Of a stretch of 64,000 nt of DNA, positions 51,091 through 59,410 are shown one piece after another. Source of the DNA: Tepidanaerobacter syntrophicus (GTDB taxonomy: Bacteria; Bacillota; Thermosediminibacteria; Thermosediminibacterales; Tepidanaerobacteraceae); contig NZ_DF977003.1 of the NCBI RefSeq assembly GCF_001485475.2, forward strand, positions 372,001-436,000, written 5' to 3'. Within the stretch, counting starts at the first letter, position 1. The number at the start of each line of letters is the position of its first letter. The notes under the pieces were generated by a model. It was not told the DNA's origin. It searched no databases and was given only the letters and a program-made list of their open reading frames with translations. Made by a program: the position numbers and the translations under genes.

Positions 51091-53127
51091 TTGATTGTAA
51101 GTGTTGCAGACTATGCAGGGTTTTGCTTTGGCGTAAAAAGAGCCGTAGAAAAAGTTGAGGAGTTAATAGATAATGGCGAAAAAGCTTATATGTTAGGGCC
51201 TTTAATTCACAACTCTCAAGTAATCGAAAGATTTAAAAAAGCCGGGATAAATGTTGCGGATCTTGAAGATATTAAAGAAGGAAACGTAATAATCAGGACC
51301 CATGGTGTAGAACCAAGTTTAATAGCTCAACTAAATTCATTAAATTTGAACATAATTGATTGCACATGCCCTAATGTAAAAAGGGTTCATAAAGCTGTGC
51401 AAAATTTTTCCGATAAGGGATATTTTACAATTATAATCGGTGAACACAACCATCCTGAGGTTGAGGGAATCAGGGGTTGGTGTGGTAAAGACGTAAAAAT
51501 CATAGAAAACGTTGAAGAAGCTAAAAACTTTTATACGAACAAAAAAGTAGGGATAGTTGTTCAAACTACCCAAACAGAAGAAAATGTAGAGAAAATTATG
51601 GAAATCCTTGGCAAGCGGCTAGACATAGCATCTTTTGAAAATACCAGATGTGCAGCGACTCAGCAAAGACAAAAAGCAGCGTCTGAGTTAGCTAAGAAAG
51701 TTGATATAATGCTAGTTGTGGGAGACAAACAAAGTGCAAATACTAAAAATTTAGTTAAAGTTTGCCAGAAAGCAGGAGCCAGGGTTTACCATATTCAAAC
51801 AGCGGCAGATATTCGCAAAGACTGGTTTACTGCCGCAGATAAAGTTGGCATAACCGCAGGTGCTTCTACGCCTGATTGGATTATAAAGGAGGTTATCTTT
51901 AGAATGGATGAATTAAATAAAGAACTTAACAATCAAGAAAATCAAAATGAATTGGCAAAACAAGAGGAAGGTGAAGCAGTTAATTACGACAATACCTTTA
52001 CTGATTTAAAGGAAGGAGATATAGTAGAGGGAACTGTTGTAAAAGTAGATAATAATGAAGTACTGGTAAATATCGGCTATAAGTCTGATGGAATTATACC
52101 TGTAAGCGAACTTTCGAATTCAGCCTTTGAGTCTGCCGAAGATGTTGTAAAAGTAGGAGATAAAATTAAAGCCCTTGTATTAAAACTTGAGGATAATGAG
52201 GGCAATATTATTCTTTCAAAGAAAAAGGCAGATGAAGTAATTGGCTGGGACGAACTAGAAGAAATATATAATAATCAAGGCGAAGTTGAAGGAACAGTAA
52301 CTGAAGTAGTAAAAGGCGGTGTTTTGGTAGATGTGAAGGGTGTCAAAGGCTTTATTCCGGCTTCACATTTAGATTTAAGATATGTACCTGATTTGAACGC
52401 ATTTTTAGGCCAAAAATTAAATCTAAATATTATTGAGCTAGACAGAAATAAAAATCGCCTAGTACTATCTCATAAGCATGTTCTAGAAAAAGAAAGAGAT
52501 GCCCTAAGAGAAGAAACATGGGCAAATATCCAAGAAGGCCAAGTTATAAAGGGAGTAGTGAAAAGATTAACTGATTTTGGCGCCTTTGTTGATATTGGAG
52601 GCGTGGACGGACTTATTCATATTTCAGATTTATCATGGCAAAGGGTAAATCACCCTTCCGATATCGTAAAAGAGGGACAAGAAGTTGAAGTAGTTGTGCT
52701 GAAAGTCGATAAAGACCGCCAGCGTATTTCTCTAGGCTTAAAGCAGGCACTGTCTGATCCCTGGGAGGATATTGAAAAGAAATACAAAGTAGGTTCTGTT
52801 ATAGAAGGTAGAATTGCTAAATTAGTAAACTTTGGCGCATTTGTAGAAGTTGAACCAGGTGTTGAAGGCCTCGTTCATATATCTCAAATATCTAACCAGC
52901 ACGTTAATAAGCCGGAAGATGTTTTAAAAGAAGGGGATATAGTTAAAGTTAAAATCCTTGAAATCGATCCCGAGAAAAAGCGCATGAGCCTTAGTATTAA
53001 AGAGGCTGAAAATGAGCTAAATAAAGAAGAAAGCAAGCAGAGCTTTGAAAAACCCAAAGATAATGGTATAACAGGCATAACAATTGGAGAAATGGTAGGA
53101 GACATTTTTGAGAATAAAAAAGAATAA
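51091..53127 (+). CDS. ispH: Bifunctional HMB-PP reductase (IspH) / ribosomal protein S1 fusion
   Basis: Residues 1-280 are IspH, the last MEP-pathway enzyme, making IPP and DMAPP. Its [4Fe-4S] Cys ligands are in YAGFCFGVKRAVEK (Cys12), IDCTCPNVKRVH and FENTRCAATQQRQ. An acidic linker (about 275-300) leads to four S1 domains: EGDIVEGTVVKVDNNEVLVN, GEVEGTVTEVVKGGVLVDV, GQVIKGVVKRLTDFGAFVDI and GSVIEGRIAKLVNFGAFVEV. The fusion is a known clostridial gene form linking isoprenoid synthesis to translation. Start is TTG 51091. Confidence 0.96.
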   Translation: MIVSVADYAGFCFGVKRAVEKVEELIDNGEKAYMLGPLIHNSQVIERFKKAGINVADLEDIKEGNVIIRTHGVEPSLIAQLNSLNLNIIDCTCPNVKRVHKAVQNFSDKGYFTIIIGEHNHPEVEGIRGWCGKDVKIIENVEEAKNFYTNKKVGIVVQTTQTEENVEKIMEILGKRLDIASFENTRCAATQQRQKAASELAKKVDIMLVVGDKQSANTKNLVKVCQKAGARVYHIQTAADIRKDWFTAADKVGITAGASTPDWIIKEVIFRMDELNKELNNQENQNELAKQEEGEAVNYDNTFTDLKEGDIVEGTVVKVDNNEVLVNIGYKSDGIIPVSELSNSAFESAEDVVKVGDKIKALVLKLEDNEGNIILSKKKADEVIGWDELEEIYNNQGEVEGTVTEVVKGGVLVDVKGVKGFIPASHLDLRYVPDLNAFLGQKLNLNIIELDRNKNRLVLSHKHVLEKERDALREETWANIQEGQVIKGVVKRLTDFGAFVDIGGVDGLIHISDLSWQRVNHPSDIVKEGQEVEVVVLKVDKDRQRISLGLKQALSDPWEDIEKKYKVGSVIEGRIAKLVNFGAFVEVEPGVEGLVHISQISNQHVNKPEDVLKEGDIVKVKILEIDPEKKRMSLSIKEAENELNKEESKQSFEKPKDNGITGITIGEMVGDIFENKKE

Positions 53128-53141
53128 CCACTGAAGCTTTT

Positions 53142-53174
53142 AAAAATTTGGGGCAAAAAAGCCCCAAATTTTTT
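53142..53174 (+). terminator. Intrinsic terminator after ispH-rpsA
   Basis: The hairpin AAAAATTTGGGGC/GCCCCAAATTTTT has a 6-nt A loop and ends in T6. Confidence 0.9.
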
Positions 53175-53224
53175 GCTACAAGCATGGCGAAGAATCTTAA
53201 ATTGGAGTTAGGGGTTTGGATATA

Positions 53225-54271
53225 ATGGACGAACATAAAAGGAAACAAAGAAAAGACGAGCATATAAAATACGGCATGCTGCTAGAAAAAAAATTAAAGC
53301 GCAATGCATTTGATGATATAACCATTTTGCACAATTGTTTGTCTGAAGTGGATATGGAAAGTATTGATATTTCTACAAAACTACAGAGCATAAATTTAGA
53401 AAATCCGATAATCATAAATGCAATAACAGGTGGAACAAGCCAAGGAAAAATTATTAATGGCAAACTTGCAGGTATTGCAAAAAAATTAAAGGTTGCAATG
53501 GCTGTGGGCTCTCAAAAGATTGCCTTAAATAATAAAGATGCTGTAGACAGCTTTAAAATAGTAAGAAAAATAAACCCAGATGGTGTTGTATTTGCAAATC
53601 TAAGTGCCGATTCTTCTGTCGAGGAAGCAAAATCAGCCATTGAAATGATAAAAGCTGATGCTATACAGCTGCATTTAAACGTGCCTCAAGAAGTTGTAAT
53701 GAAGGAAGGCCAAAAGAAATTTACAGGTTTAATAGATAATATAGCAAATTTAGTCCAAAACATAGATATTCCGATTATAGTAAAAGAAGTTGGTTTTGGA
53801 ATAGCCAAGGAAGAGGCACTTATTCTGGCTGAAAGTGGCGTAAAAATTATAGATGTAAGTGGAAAAGGTGGAACAAACTTTATTGAGATAGAAGGCAGGA
53901 GAGGCAAATCTCAAGCATCATATCATCTTAGAAACTGGGGAATACCGACTCCGATAAGTTTAATAGAGACAATTGACGCCACACAAGATAAAGTTGATGT
54001 AATTTCATCAGGGGGTCTTAAAAACGGTGTAGATGCTGCAAAATCTTTGGCACTGGGAGCTAAAGCGGTAGGGTTTGCAGGATATTTTCTTCATATTCTA
54101 TTAAGTAAAGGTTCGCTAGCTTTGGAAAAATATATAATAGAAATACAAAAAGAGATAAAATACGTTATGGCAATGTCAGGAGCAAGGAATTTAGAAGAGC
54201 TAAAGCAAAGACCTGTAATTATCAACGGGAAAACATATCATTGGTTAAAATACCGAGGAATAAAAACTTAA
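53225..54271 (+). CDS. fni: Type 2 (FMN-dependent) isopentenyl-diphosphate isomerase
   Basis: The protein (about 348 aa) interconverts IPP and DMAPP. It has the type 2 N-terminus RKQRKDEHIKYG, then LENPIIINAITGGTSQGKII, QLHLNVPQEVVMKEG, KEVGFGIAKEEA, DVSGKGGTNFIEIE and SSGGLKNGVDAAKSLALGA, which together form the FMN barrel. It lies directly after ispH. IspH already makes both isomers, so the isomerase balances them. ATG 53225 is used; TTG 53216 is an alternative. Confidence 0.94.
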   Translation: MDEHKRKQRKDEHIKYGMLLEKKLKRNAFDDITILHNCLSEVDMESIDISTKLQSINLENPIIINAITGGTSQGKIINGKLAGIAKKLKVAMAVGSQKIALNNKDAVDSFKIVRKINPDGVVFANLSADSSVEEAKSAIEMIKADAIQLHLNVPQEVVMKEGQKKFTGLIDNIANLVQNIDIPIIVKEVGFGIAKEEALILAESGVKIIDVSGKGGTNFIEIEGRRGKSQASYHLRNWGIPTPISLIETIDATQDKVDVISSGGLKNGVDAAKSLALGAKAVGFAGYFLHILLSKGSLALEKYIIEIQKEIKYVMAMSGARNLEELKQRPVIINGKTYHWLKYRGIKT

Positions 54272-54323
54272 CTGCAGATAAACCAGTATTTCATCAATTA
54301 CCAAAGGATTTTAGCTGATTCTA

Positions 54324-54351
54324 TTGACAAAATGCGATAATCTGCTACAAT
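54324..54351 (+). promoter_or_regulatory. Sigma-A promoter for speD
   Basis: TTGACA (54324-54329) and TACAAT (54346-54351) have a 16-base spacer, 54 bp before speD. Confidence 0.75.
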
Positions 54352-54404
54352 TTAATTTGATTGTTATTTAAAAATAATAATTTAGAGGGGGTATTGATGG
54401 AAAA

Positions 54405-54779
54405 ATGAAAAACTTAGGCCGCCATGTATTGGCGGAAGTCTACGATTGCGATCCAAATATTCTAAACGATGCTGAAGAAATTGAAGAAATTTTAGTTAAA
54501 GCAGCTTTAGAAGCAGGAGCAGAGGTAAGAGAGGTTGCGTTTCACAAGTTTAGCCCCCAAGGGGTTAGCGGTGTGGTTATAATTTCTGAATCTCACCTCA
54601 CCATCCATACCTGGCCCGAATTTGGATATGCTGCGGTTGATGTTTTCACATGTGGTGAACGAGTAAATCCATGGGATGCTTGCAATTATATTGCAGACAA
54701 ACTTTGTGCAAAGCATATGGATGCTACTGAAATCAAAAGAGGTTTATTTGATGCGCCTGTAAAGGCGATAAATTTTTAA
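54405..54779 (+). CDS. speD: S-adenosylmethionine decarboxylase proenzyme
   Basis: The 124-aa proenzyme self-cleaves to a pyruvoyl enzyme that supplies aminopropyl groups to SpeE. The cleavage site [13 protein letters not shown] places the pyruvoyl-forming Ser at 63, with His68 and Cys83 (VDVFTCGE) at the same positions as in the Thermotoga enzyme. It is the short prokaryotic class 1b. A terminator follows at 54842. The gene stands apart from speE-speB. Confidence 0.95.
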   Translation: MKNLGRHVLAEVYDCDPNILNDAEEIEEILVKAALEAGAEVREVAFHKFSPQGVSGVVIISESHLTIHTWPEFGYAAVDVFTCGERVNPWDACNYIADKLCAKHMDATEIKRGLFDAPVKAINF

Positions 54780-54841
54780 AGGTAGGAGATATTTTGAGTA
54801 TTAAAAAATCTCTAGATTTTTCTTTCGTGTATGTCTAGCAG

Positions 54842-54875
54842 AAAAAATGCGTGAGCAGTAAGGCGCGCATTTTTT
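54842..54875 (+). terminator. Intrinsic terminator after speD
   Basis: AAAAAATGCG pairs with CGCATTTTTT around a loop of about 14 nt and runs into T. Confidence 0.8.
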
Positions 54876-54910
54876 CTATTTATAAACAAAAAAATTAAAA
54901 CTTGCTTGAT

Positions 54911-54939
54911 TTTACATATCAGGAAGATATTGCTATAAT
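54911..54939 (+). promoter_or_regulatory. Probable promoter for cheR
   Basis: TTTACA (54911-54916) and TATAAT (54934-54939) have a 17-base spacer, 43 bp before the TTG start. Confidence 0.7.
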
Positions 54940-54981
54940 TATTACAACACATTTCGATTAGAGGGCAGAGGAGGATTTTCG

Positions 54982-55770
54982 TTGGATTATGAAGAATTTT
55001 CAGCACAAATAAAAAAAATATGCAATATTGACCTGTCTAATTATAAAGAAAAACAGATGAAACGAAGAATAGATTCGCTTAAGAAAAGAAACGGACATGA
55101 TAATTACGAATCGTATTTGAAACAGTTAATACATAGCAAGGAACACTTAAGAGAATTTTTGAATTACATAACAATCAATGTATCGGAATTTTTTAGAAAC
55201 CCTGCTCAGTGGGAGGTTTTGGAAAAGGAAATAATTCCTGAGCTTATATCAGGTAAAAGTACATTAAAAATATGGAGTTCAGCATGCTCTACAGGAGAAG
55301 AGCCTTATTCACTTGCTATGATGCTGGATAAAATGAACTTGCTTAATAGAGCTGTAATCATAGCAAGCGATATTGATAAAGAAGCTATAGAAGATGCAAA
55401 AGAGGGAATCTATACACCGAAACAAGTAGCCAATGTCCCCAAACAAATGTTAGATACATATTTTACAAAAGAAGGCAATAATTATGTTATAAAAGATAAA
55501 ATCAAAAAATCAGTGGATTTTAAGATAATCAATTTATTAAATGATCCATTTCCTTCTAAATGCGATTTAATATTGTGCAGAAATGTGATGATATATTTTA
55601 CAGAAGAAGCAAAAGAGAAACTATATAAGAAATTCTATGATGCCCTTTCGGATGATGGGATATTTTTTGTAGGAAGCACAGAGCAGATAATAATGCCTCA
55701 AAAGTATGGATTTACAAGTCGTAGGCACTTCTTCTACCAAAAGATTATTGCCGGCAAGACAAATAATTGA
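54982..55770 (+). CDS. cheR: Chemoreceptor methyltransferase CheR
   Basis: The 262-aa SAM-dependent enzyme methylates glutamates of chemoreceptors. It has the N-terminal helical CheR domain (1-75, with LKKRNGHDNYESYLKQL) and a Rossmann domain containing VSEFFRNPAQWEVLEKEI, IWSSACSTGEEPYSLAMML and CDLILCRNVMIYFTEEAKEK. TTG 54982 follows GAGGAGG. No other chemotaxis genes are nearby. Single-gene units like this are common in Clostridia. Confidence 0.94.
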   Translation: MDYEEFSAQIKKICNIDLSNYKEKQMKRRIDSLKKRNGHDNYESYLKQLIHSKEHLREFLNYITINVSEFFRNPAQWEVLEKEIIPELISGKSTLKIWSSACSTGEEPYSLAMMLDKMNLLNRAVIIASDIDKEAIEDAKEGIYTPKQVANVPKQMLDTYFTKEGNNYVIKDKIKKSVDFKIINLLNDPFPSKCDLILCRNVMIYFTEEAKEKLYKKFYDALSDDGIFFVGSTEQIIMPQKYGFTSRRHFFYQKIIAGKTNN

Positions 55771-55857
55771 TTATATAAATTTGGTATAAATAACGCGCAA
55801 TCAAATAGTTTGCCGCGATTTTGTTAAAAAATCCTGCAAAAAGCACCCTACAAAGTC

Positions 55858-55886
55858 TTGACGATATAAAAAAAATAATGTATACT
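55858..55886 (+). promoter_or_regulatory. Promoter of the tRNA cluster
   Basis: TTGACG (55858-55863) and TATACT (55881-55886) are 17 bases apart, 13 bp before the first tRNA. Confidence 0.8.
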
Positions 55887-55899
55887 AATAATTGCGTCT

Positions 55900-55976
55900 G
55901 GGCCCATAGCTCAGTTGGTCAGAGCAACCGGCTCATAACCGGTCGGTCCTAGGTTCGAGTCCTAGTGGGCCCACCA
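55900..55976 (+). tRNA. tRNA with CAT anticodon (Met elongator or Ile2)
   Basis: This 77-nt cloverleaf has a 7-bp acceptor GGGCCCA/TGGGCCC, anticodon arm ACCGG-CTCATAA-CCGGT, T loop TTCGAGT, and encoded CCA. It lacks the GGG/CCC anticodon-stem pairs of initiator tRNA. Anticodon CAT may be Met, or Ile2 if lysidine-modified; sequence alone does not decide. Confidence 0.93.
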
Positions 55977-55979
55977 TTT

Positions 55980-56055
55980 GCCGACGTAGCTCAGTTGGTA
56001 GAGCAGCTGATTTGTAATCAGCAGGTCGCGGGTTCGAGTCCCATCGTCGGCTCCA
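55980..56055 (+). tRNA. tRNA-Thr(TGT)
   Basis: A 76-nt cloverleaf has acceptor GCCGACG/CGTCGGC, anticodon arm CTGAT-TTGTAAT-style with TGT, TTCGAGT loop and encoded CCA. Confidence 0.95.
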
Positions 56056-56073
56056 GATATCTATTTTACCTAT

Positions 56074-56158
56074 GGAGAGGTTCCCGAGTGGCTAAAGGGG
56101 GCAGACTGTAAATCTGCTGGCAGTGCCTTCGGTGGTTCGAATCCACCCCTCTCCACCA
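56074..56158 (+). tRNA. tRNA-Tyr(GTA)
   Basis: This 85-nt class II tRNA has a long variable arm (TGGCAGTGCCTTCGG region), acceptor GGAGAGG/CCTCTCC, anticodon arm GCAGA-CTGTAAA-TCTGC and encoded CCA. Confidence 0.96.
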
Positions 56159-56166
56159 TAATTTAA

Positions 56167-56242
56167 GGGCCATTAGCTCAGTTGGCAGAGCACCTGACTC
56201 TTAATCAGGGTGTCCCGGGTTCGAGTCCCTGATGGCCCACCA
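56167..56242 (+). tRNA. tRNA-Lys(CTT)
   Basis: A 76-nt cloverleaf has acceptor GGGCCAT/ATGGCCC, anticodon arm CCTGA-CTCTTAA-TCAGG giving CTT, TTCGAGT loop and encoded CCA. Confidence 0.95.
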
Positions 56243-56342
56243 TGTTAAAGACTACTATAGCCCTTTAAACAAGGGTTTTTATTATTTTAATAAATCATCT
56301 TTGGTTACTAAAGCAAATTAAGAAGCAGGTTATAACCTGCTT

Positions 56343-57989
56343 TTATTTTTTAAGTAATTTTACAGCCTTTACAATAGGTGGAATTACCTGGTTTTTTCTC
56401 GACATGATACCTGGCAGATAAAAGATGTTTTCATTAATATCAATTGAAAAGGCTTTTTCGATTACGTTTTTGTAATCTGAAACCCATAAAATTTCAGAGC
56501 CCTCCTTGATTATGTTCGTTAGCATCAAAAGTAAAATATCATATCCGCCTTTTTCTTTTAAATCTTTCATAAATGAAAGTATTTCATTCTTAAGTTCGCC
56601 TATATCACTCATTACATTTATTTGACCTACGCCTATTTTAAATTCATCTACATGAAATTCCTTAAAGTCTGTAAAAAATATTTTTTCAGGACTTTTATCA
56701 AGTAGTTCCGTTCCTTCTTTAAACATTCTACCGGCAAAATCTTCGATATCAATTTCTGCTATGGCGGCCAGATTTAAGGCGGCCTTCTTGTCCCTTGGGG
56801 TGCAGGTAGGAGATTTGAATACCAGTGTATCAGATAATATAGCTGCACACATAATTCCGGCTATTTCCGGCGGCGGCGTTATTTTGGCATTTTGATAAGT
56901 TTCGTATATGATAGTAGATGTACAACCTACCGGCTGATTTTTAAAAAGTATCGGTTTATCAGTAACAATTCCGCCAAGACGGTGATGGTCTATTATCTCC
57001 AAAATAGCAGCTTCGTTAATGCCCTCAACTGTTTGGGAAAATTCATTATGGTCAACGAGTATTACATTTTTGGCTTCATATTCTAATATATGTCTTCTAG
57101 AGATAAGGCCTAACACAGTGCCGTATTTGTCTAGTATGGGGAAATTTCGATATTTATATTTAGACATTGTATTCGTTATCTCGTGTATATATTCTTCCTC
57201 GCCAAAAGAAACTATATCTGCAGATTTCATAATGTATGATAGCGGAATACTTTGGCTTATACACTTTACGGCATCAAAGGCATCGTAGGGAGTTGATATA
57301 AGGTTTACTTGATGTTCTTTAGCAAGATTTAGAGTTTCATTGTCGGGTTTTGCTCCTCCAACGATGATAAGTGTGCCTACATTGTTTTTTATAGCGGCTT
57401 TTTGTATGTGCGGCCTATCTCCGACTATTATTGTATCCCCGGATTTTATTCTCTTTACAACTTCTTCTAAAGACATGGTGGCAACTATTATATTGCCCCC
57501 TAAGGTGTCGTTGCCTTTATTTATTACTTCTCCAGAGAGAACGCTTACAGCGTTTTTAAGAGGTATACTGTATTTTTCTATATTATTCATTTGTGAAAGA
57601 TAAACTTTTGCAAGATCACCGAGGGTGGCAAGACCGATAAATTTATCACTATCATCTACAACACATATCGTTCTTATTCCGGAGTCTTGGATAAGCTGCC
57701 ATGCGGCCAGCATTGGCCAAGCCATGTTAGCGCATAGTGGTTTTTCATAATCTATGTCTTTTATTTGAGTATATACATTTTCGATGTAGATAGGTTCTTC
57801 TGTGTTAAAGTAGTTTAAAACAAATTCGGTTTCCCTATTTATAGGGCCTAGTTTGCAAGGGATAGCGTTGATGCCATCATATTCTCTCTTGAAATATGAA
57901 TACGCAATGGCAGAGCATATAGAATCTGTATCCGGATTTTTATGACCTATTACATATACCGGATTTTTAGAAGACTGGTTTTGCCGCAT
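56343..57989 (-). CDS. ppaC: Manganese-dependent inorganic pyrophosphatase with CBS and DRTGG domains
   Basis: The protein (548 aa) is a DHH family II pyrophosphatase. It has VIGHKNPDTDSICSAIAY (first metal site), DHHRLGG as the DHH motif, a later DHHA2 domain with FKEFHVDEFKIGVGQIN, and a C-terminal IPPIVKAV. Residues about 75-305 hold an inserted regulatory module of two CBS halves around a DRTGG domain; such modules bind AMP/ATP or diadenosine polyphosphates and tune the activity. ATG 57989 follows AGAAGGGTG; the GTG at 57998 overlaps that site. It is a single-gene unit. Confidence 0.92.
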   Translation of the reverse strand: MRQNQSSKNPVYVIGHKNPDTDSICSAIAYSYFKREYDGINAIPCKLGPINRETEFVLNYFNTEEPIYIENVYTQIKDIDYEKPLCANMAWPMLAAWQLIQDSGIRTICVVDDSDKFIGLATLGDLAKVYLSQMNNIEKYSIPLKNAVSVLSGEVINKGNDTLGGNIIVATMSLEEVVKRIKSGDTIIVGDRPHIQKAAIKNNVGTLIIVGGAKPDNETLNLAKEHQVNLISTPYDAFDAVKCISQSIPLSYIMKSADIVSFGEEEYIHEITNTMSKYKYRNFPILDKYGTVLGLISRRHILEYEAKNVILVDHNEFSQTVEGINEAAILEIIDHHRLGGIVTDKPILFKNQPVGCTSTIIYETYQNAKITPPPEIAGIMCAAILSDTLVFKSPTCTPRDKKAALNLAAIAEIDIEDFAGRMFKEGTELLDKSPEKIFFTDFKEFHVDEFKIGVGQINVMSDIGELKNEILSFMKDLKEKGGYDILLLMLTNIIKEGSEILWVSDYKNVIEKAFSIDINENIFYLPGIMSRKNQVIPPIVKAVKLLKK

Positions 57990-58067
57990 AAGTATCACCC
58001 TTCTTATTCATTTTATTATTATCAATTATCGGCCTACATATGGCTATGATACGCCAAGAGCATTATC

Positions 58068-58096
58068 TTGACAATTAATAGAATATCAGATATACT
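58068..58096 (+). promoter_or_regulatory. Consensus sigma-A promoter for the surE leader
   Basis: TTGACA (58068-58073) and TATACT (58091-58096) are 17 bases apart. Transcription start near 58103 leaves a leader of about 224 nt before surE. Confidence 0.88.
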
Positions 58097-58102
58097 AGGT
58101 AA

Positions 58103-58293
58103 AATAAAGATAGATGGAAGCAATAACTAATATTATTTAGGAAATCTGCCGGAAATTCTATCTATTTCAATATAGGGATGAAAGGCAAAACTGTTTTAAA
58201 ACCAACAATAAATTATGAATCTCGGTATTTTAATGCCGAATAGTTAACTTAGGCAGTCGATTAATTTCAATAGGTCGAAAAACTGCCTTTTTT
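58103..58293 (+). promoter_or_regulatory. Unrecognised structured leader with intrinsic terminator upstream of surE
   Basis: The leader begins with a hairpin whose base pairs AGATAGA (58108-58114) with TCTATCT (58157-58163). A segment GGGATGAAAGGCAAAACTG and a small hairpin CGGTATTTTAATGCCG follow. It ends in a terminator, AGGCAGT-CGA/TCG-ACTGCCT, then T6 (58251-58293). A strong promoter plus a terminator ahead of the gene is how riboswitches and attenuators look. I could not match it to a riboswitch class I know. Confidence 0.6.
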
Positions 58294-58326
58294 GTATTAA
58301 TTTTTTAAGTTGGGAGTGCTTAGAGT

Positions 58327-59127
58327 TTGAATATACTAATTACGAATGACGACGGCATTAATTCCATAGGATTAAGAACCCTTGCTGAAGAAATATCTAA
58401 AATAGCCAATATAGCGGTAGTAGCCCCTGATAGAGAGCGAAGCGCTATTAGTCATGCAATAACAATGCACAAACCGTTGCGAGCTGATAGGGTTATAATT
58501 CCTGATACAGGGATTTCGGGGTGGAAAATCAATGGCACGCCTGCCGACTGTGTGAAACTAGCTCTTGAGGCTTTGCTTGATTTTACACCTGACCTTGTTT
58601 TATCGGGCATAAACAGCGGACCTAATCTTGCAACAGATGTTATATATTCAGGGACGGTTTCTGCTGCAAGCGAAGCTGCAATGTCGGGTATACCTGCGAT
58701 AGCATTATCAATTGCAGGACATGAACTAGATGATTTTTGTTTTATAAGCGCAGCAAGCATCGCAAGTAAATTGCTATTACAAATCATAAACCAGAATCTG
58801 CCCGAAAACATGTTACTGAATATCAATATACCGCCAGCAGATCCAAGCATTATAAAGGGTATAGCAATAACACGGCTTGGCAATATAAGGTATGTAAATA
58901 GCTTTGACCGGCGCATCGACCCAAGAGGCAAGGCTTACTATTGGTTAAGCGGCCAACCTGTTGACAATACGAACGATAAAGGTTCAGATGTTTGGGCTGT
59001 TAAAAATAATTACGTATCAGTTACCCCGCTGCATGTGGATCTTACAAAATATGAAGCAATTGATACTATAGAAAGCTGGAATCTGGAGATAGCTGATGAA
59101 AATGGAGTAGGGAGGGGTAATGAGTAA
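58327..59127 (+). CDS. surE: 5'/3'-nucleotidase SurE
   Basis: The 266-aa metal-dependent phosphatase hydrolyses nucleoside monophosphates. Motifs are clear: ILITNDDGINSIGLRTLAEE (metal Asp8, Asp9), VVAPDRERSAISHAIT, INGTPADCVKLAL and LVLSGINSGPNLATDVIYSG. TTG 58327 follows TTGGGAGTG. It is expressed behind a terminated leader, which suggests control by attenuation. It overlaps the next gene by 8 bp. Confidence 0.95.
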   Translation: MNILITNDDGINSIGLRTLAEEISKIANIAVVAPDRERSAISHAITMHKPLRADRVIIPDTGISGWKINGTPADCVKLALEALLDFTPDLVLSGINSGPNLATDVIYSGTVSAASEAAMSGIPAIALSIAGHELDDFCFISAASIASKLLLQIINQNLPENMLLNINIPPADPSIIKGIAITRLGNIRYVNSFDRRIDPRGKAYYWLSGQPVDNTNDKGSDVWAVKNNYVSVTPLHVDLTKYEAIDTIESWNLEIADENGVGRGNE

Positions 59128-59317
59128 AATGAGTGAAAGCAGTGATATAAAAAAAGAAGCAAGTAAACTTGAGCTAATCGCAAAAAAAGAAGTGGTATAC
59201 AGCGATGAATTATATAAAGTAGTAGATTTTTTAAATAAGAATCTAAAAAACAAAAAGGTTATTATAGGTATTTCTAAAAACGGTGATATGGCTACAATAT
59301 CAATTTATGAAACATGA
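59120..59317 (+). CDS. YpmA/DUF4264-like small protein
   Basis: The 65-aa soluble protein ends in a compact alpha/beta unit: SDELYKVVDFLNKNLKNKKV, then IIGISKNGDMATISIYET. This resembles the Bacillus YpmA family (VDLYKIVDLLNRNLK and a terminal TIYRT), recalled from memory. The function is unknown. It overlaps surE (AGGGAGGGGTAATGAG site inside surE). In Bacillus ypmA is near aspB, and here an aminotransferase gene follows. Confidence 0.75.
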   Translation: MSKMSESSDIKKEASKLELIAKKEVVYSDELYKVVDFLNKNLKNKKVIIGISKNGDMATISIYET

Positions 59318-59410
59318 TAATTAAATTTTTTTTAGAATCCTAGAAGGAAATTGCATTTTTTTGAAGAATATAAGAGAAATACTTAAAAGTTTGTAGAGGG
59401 GGTAACGCAT

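Noticed and set aside
55900-56242. rRNA operon remnant near the tRNA cluster
   Set aside because: Only tRNA genes are present; no rRNA sequence flanks them.
58103-58293. c-di-GMP, ydaO, ZTP, T-box or SAM riboswitch before surE
   Set aside because: Conserved sequences of those classes are not present; it is left as an unknown leader.
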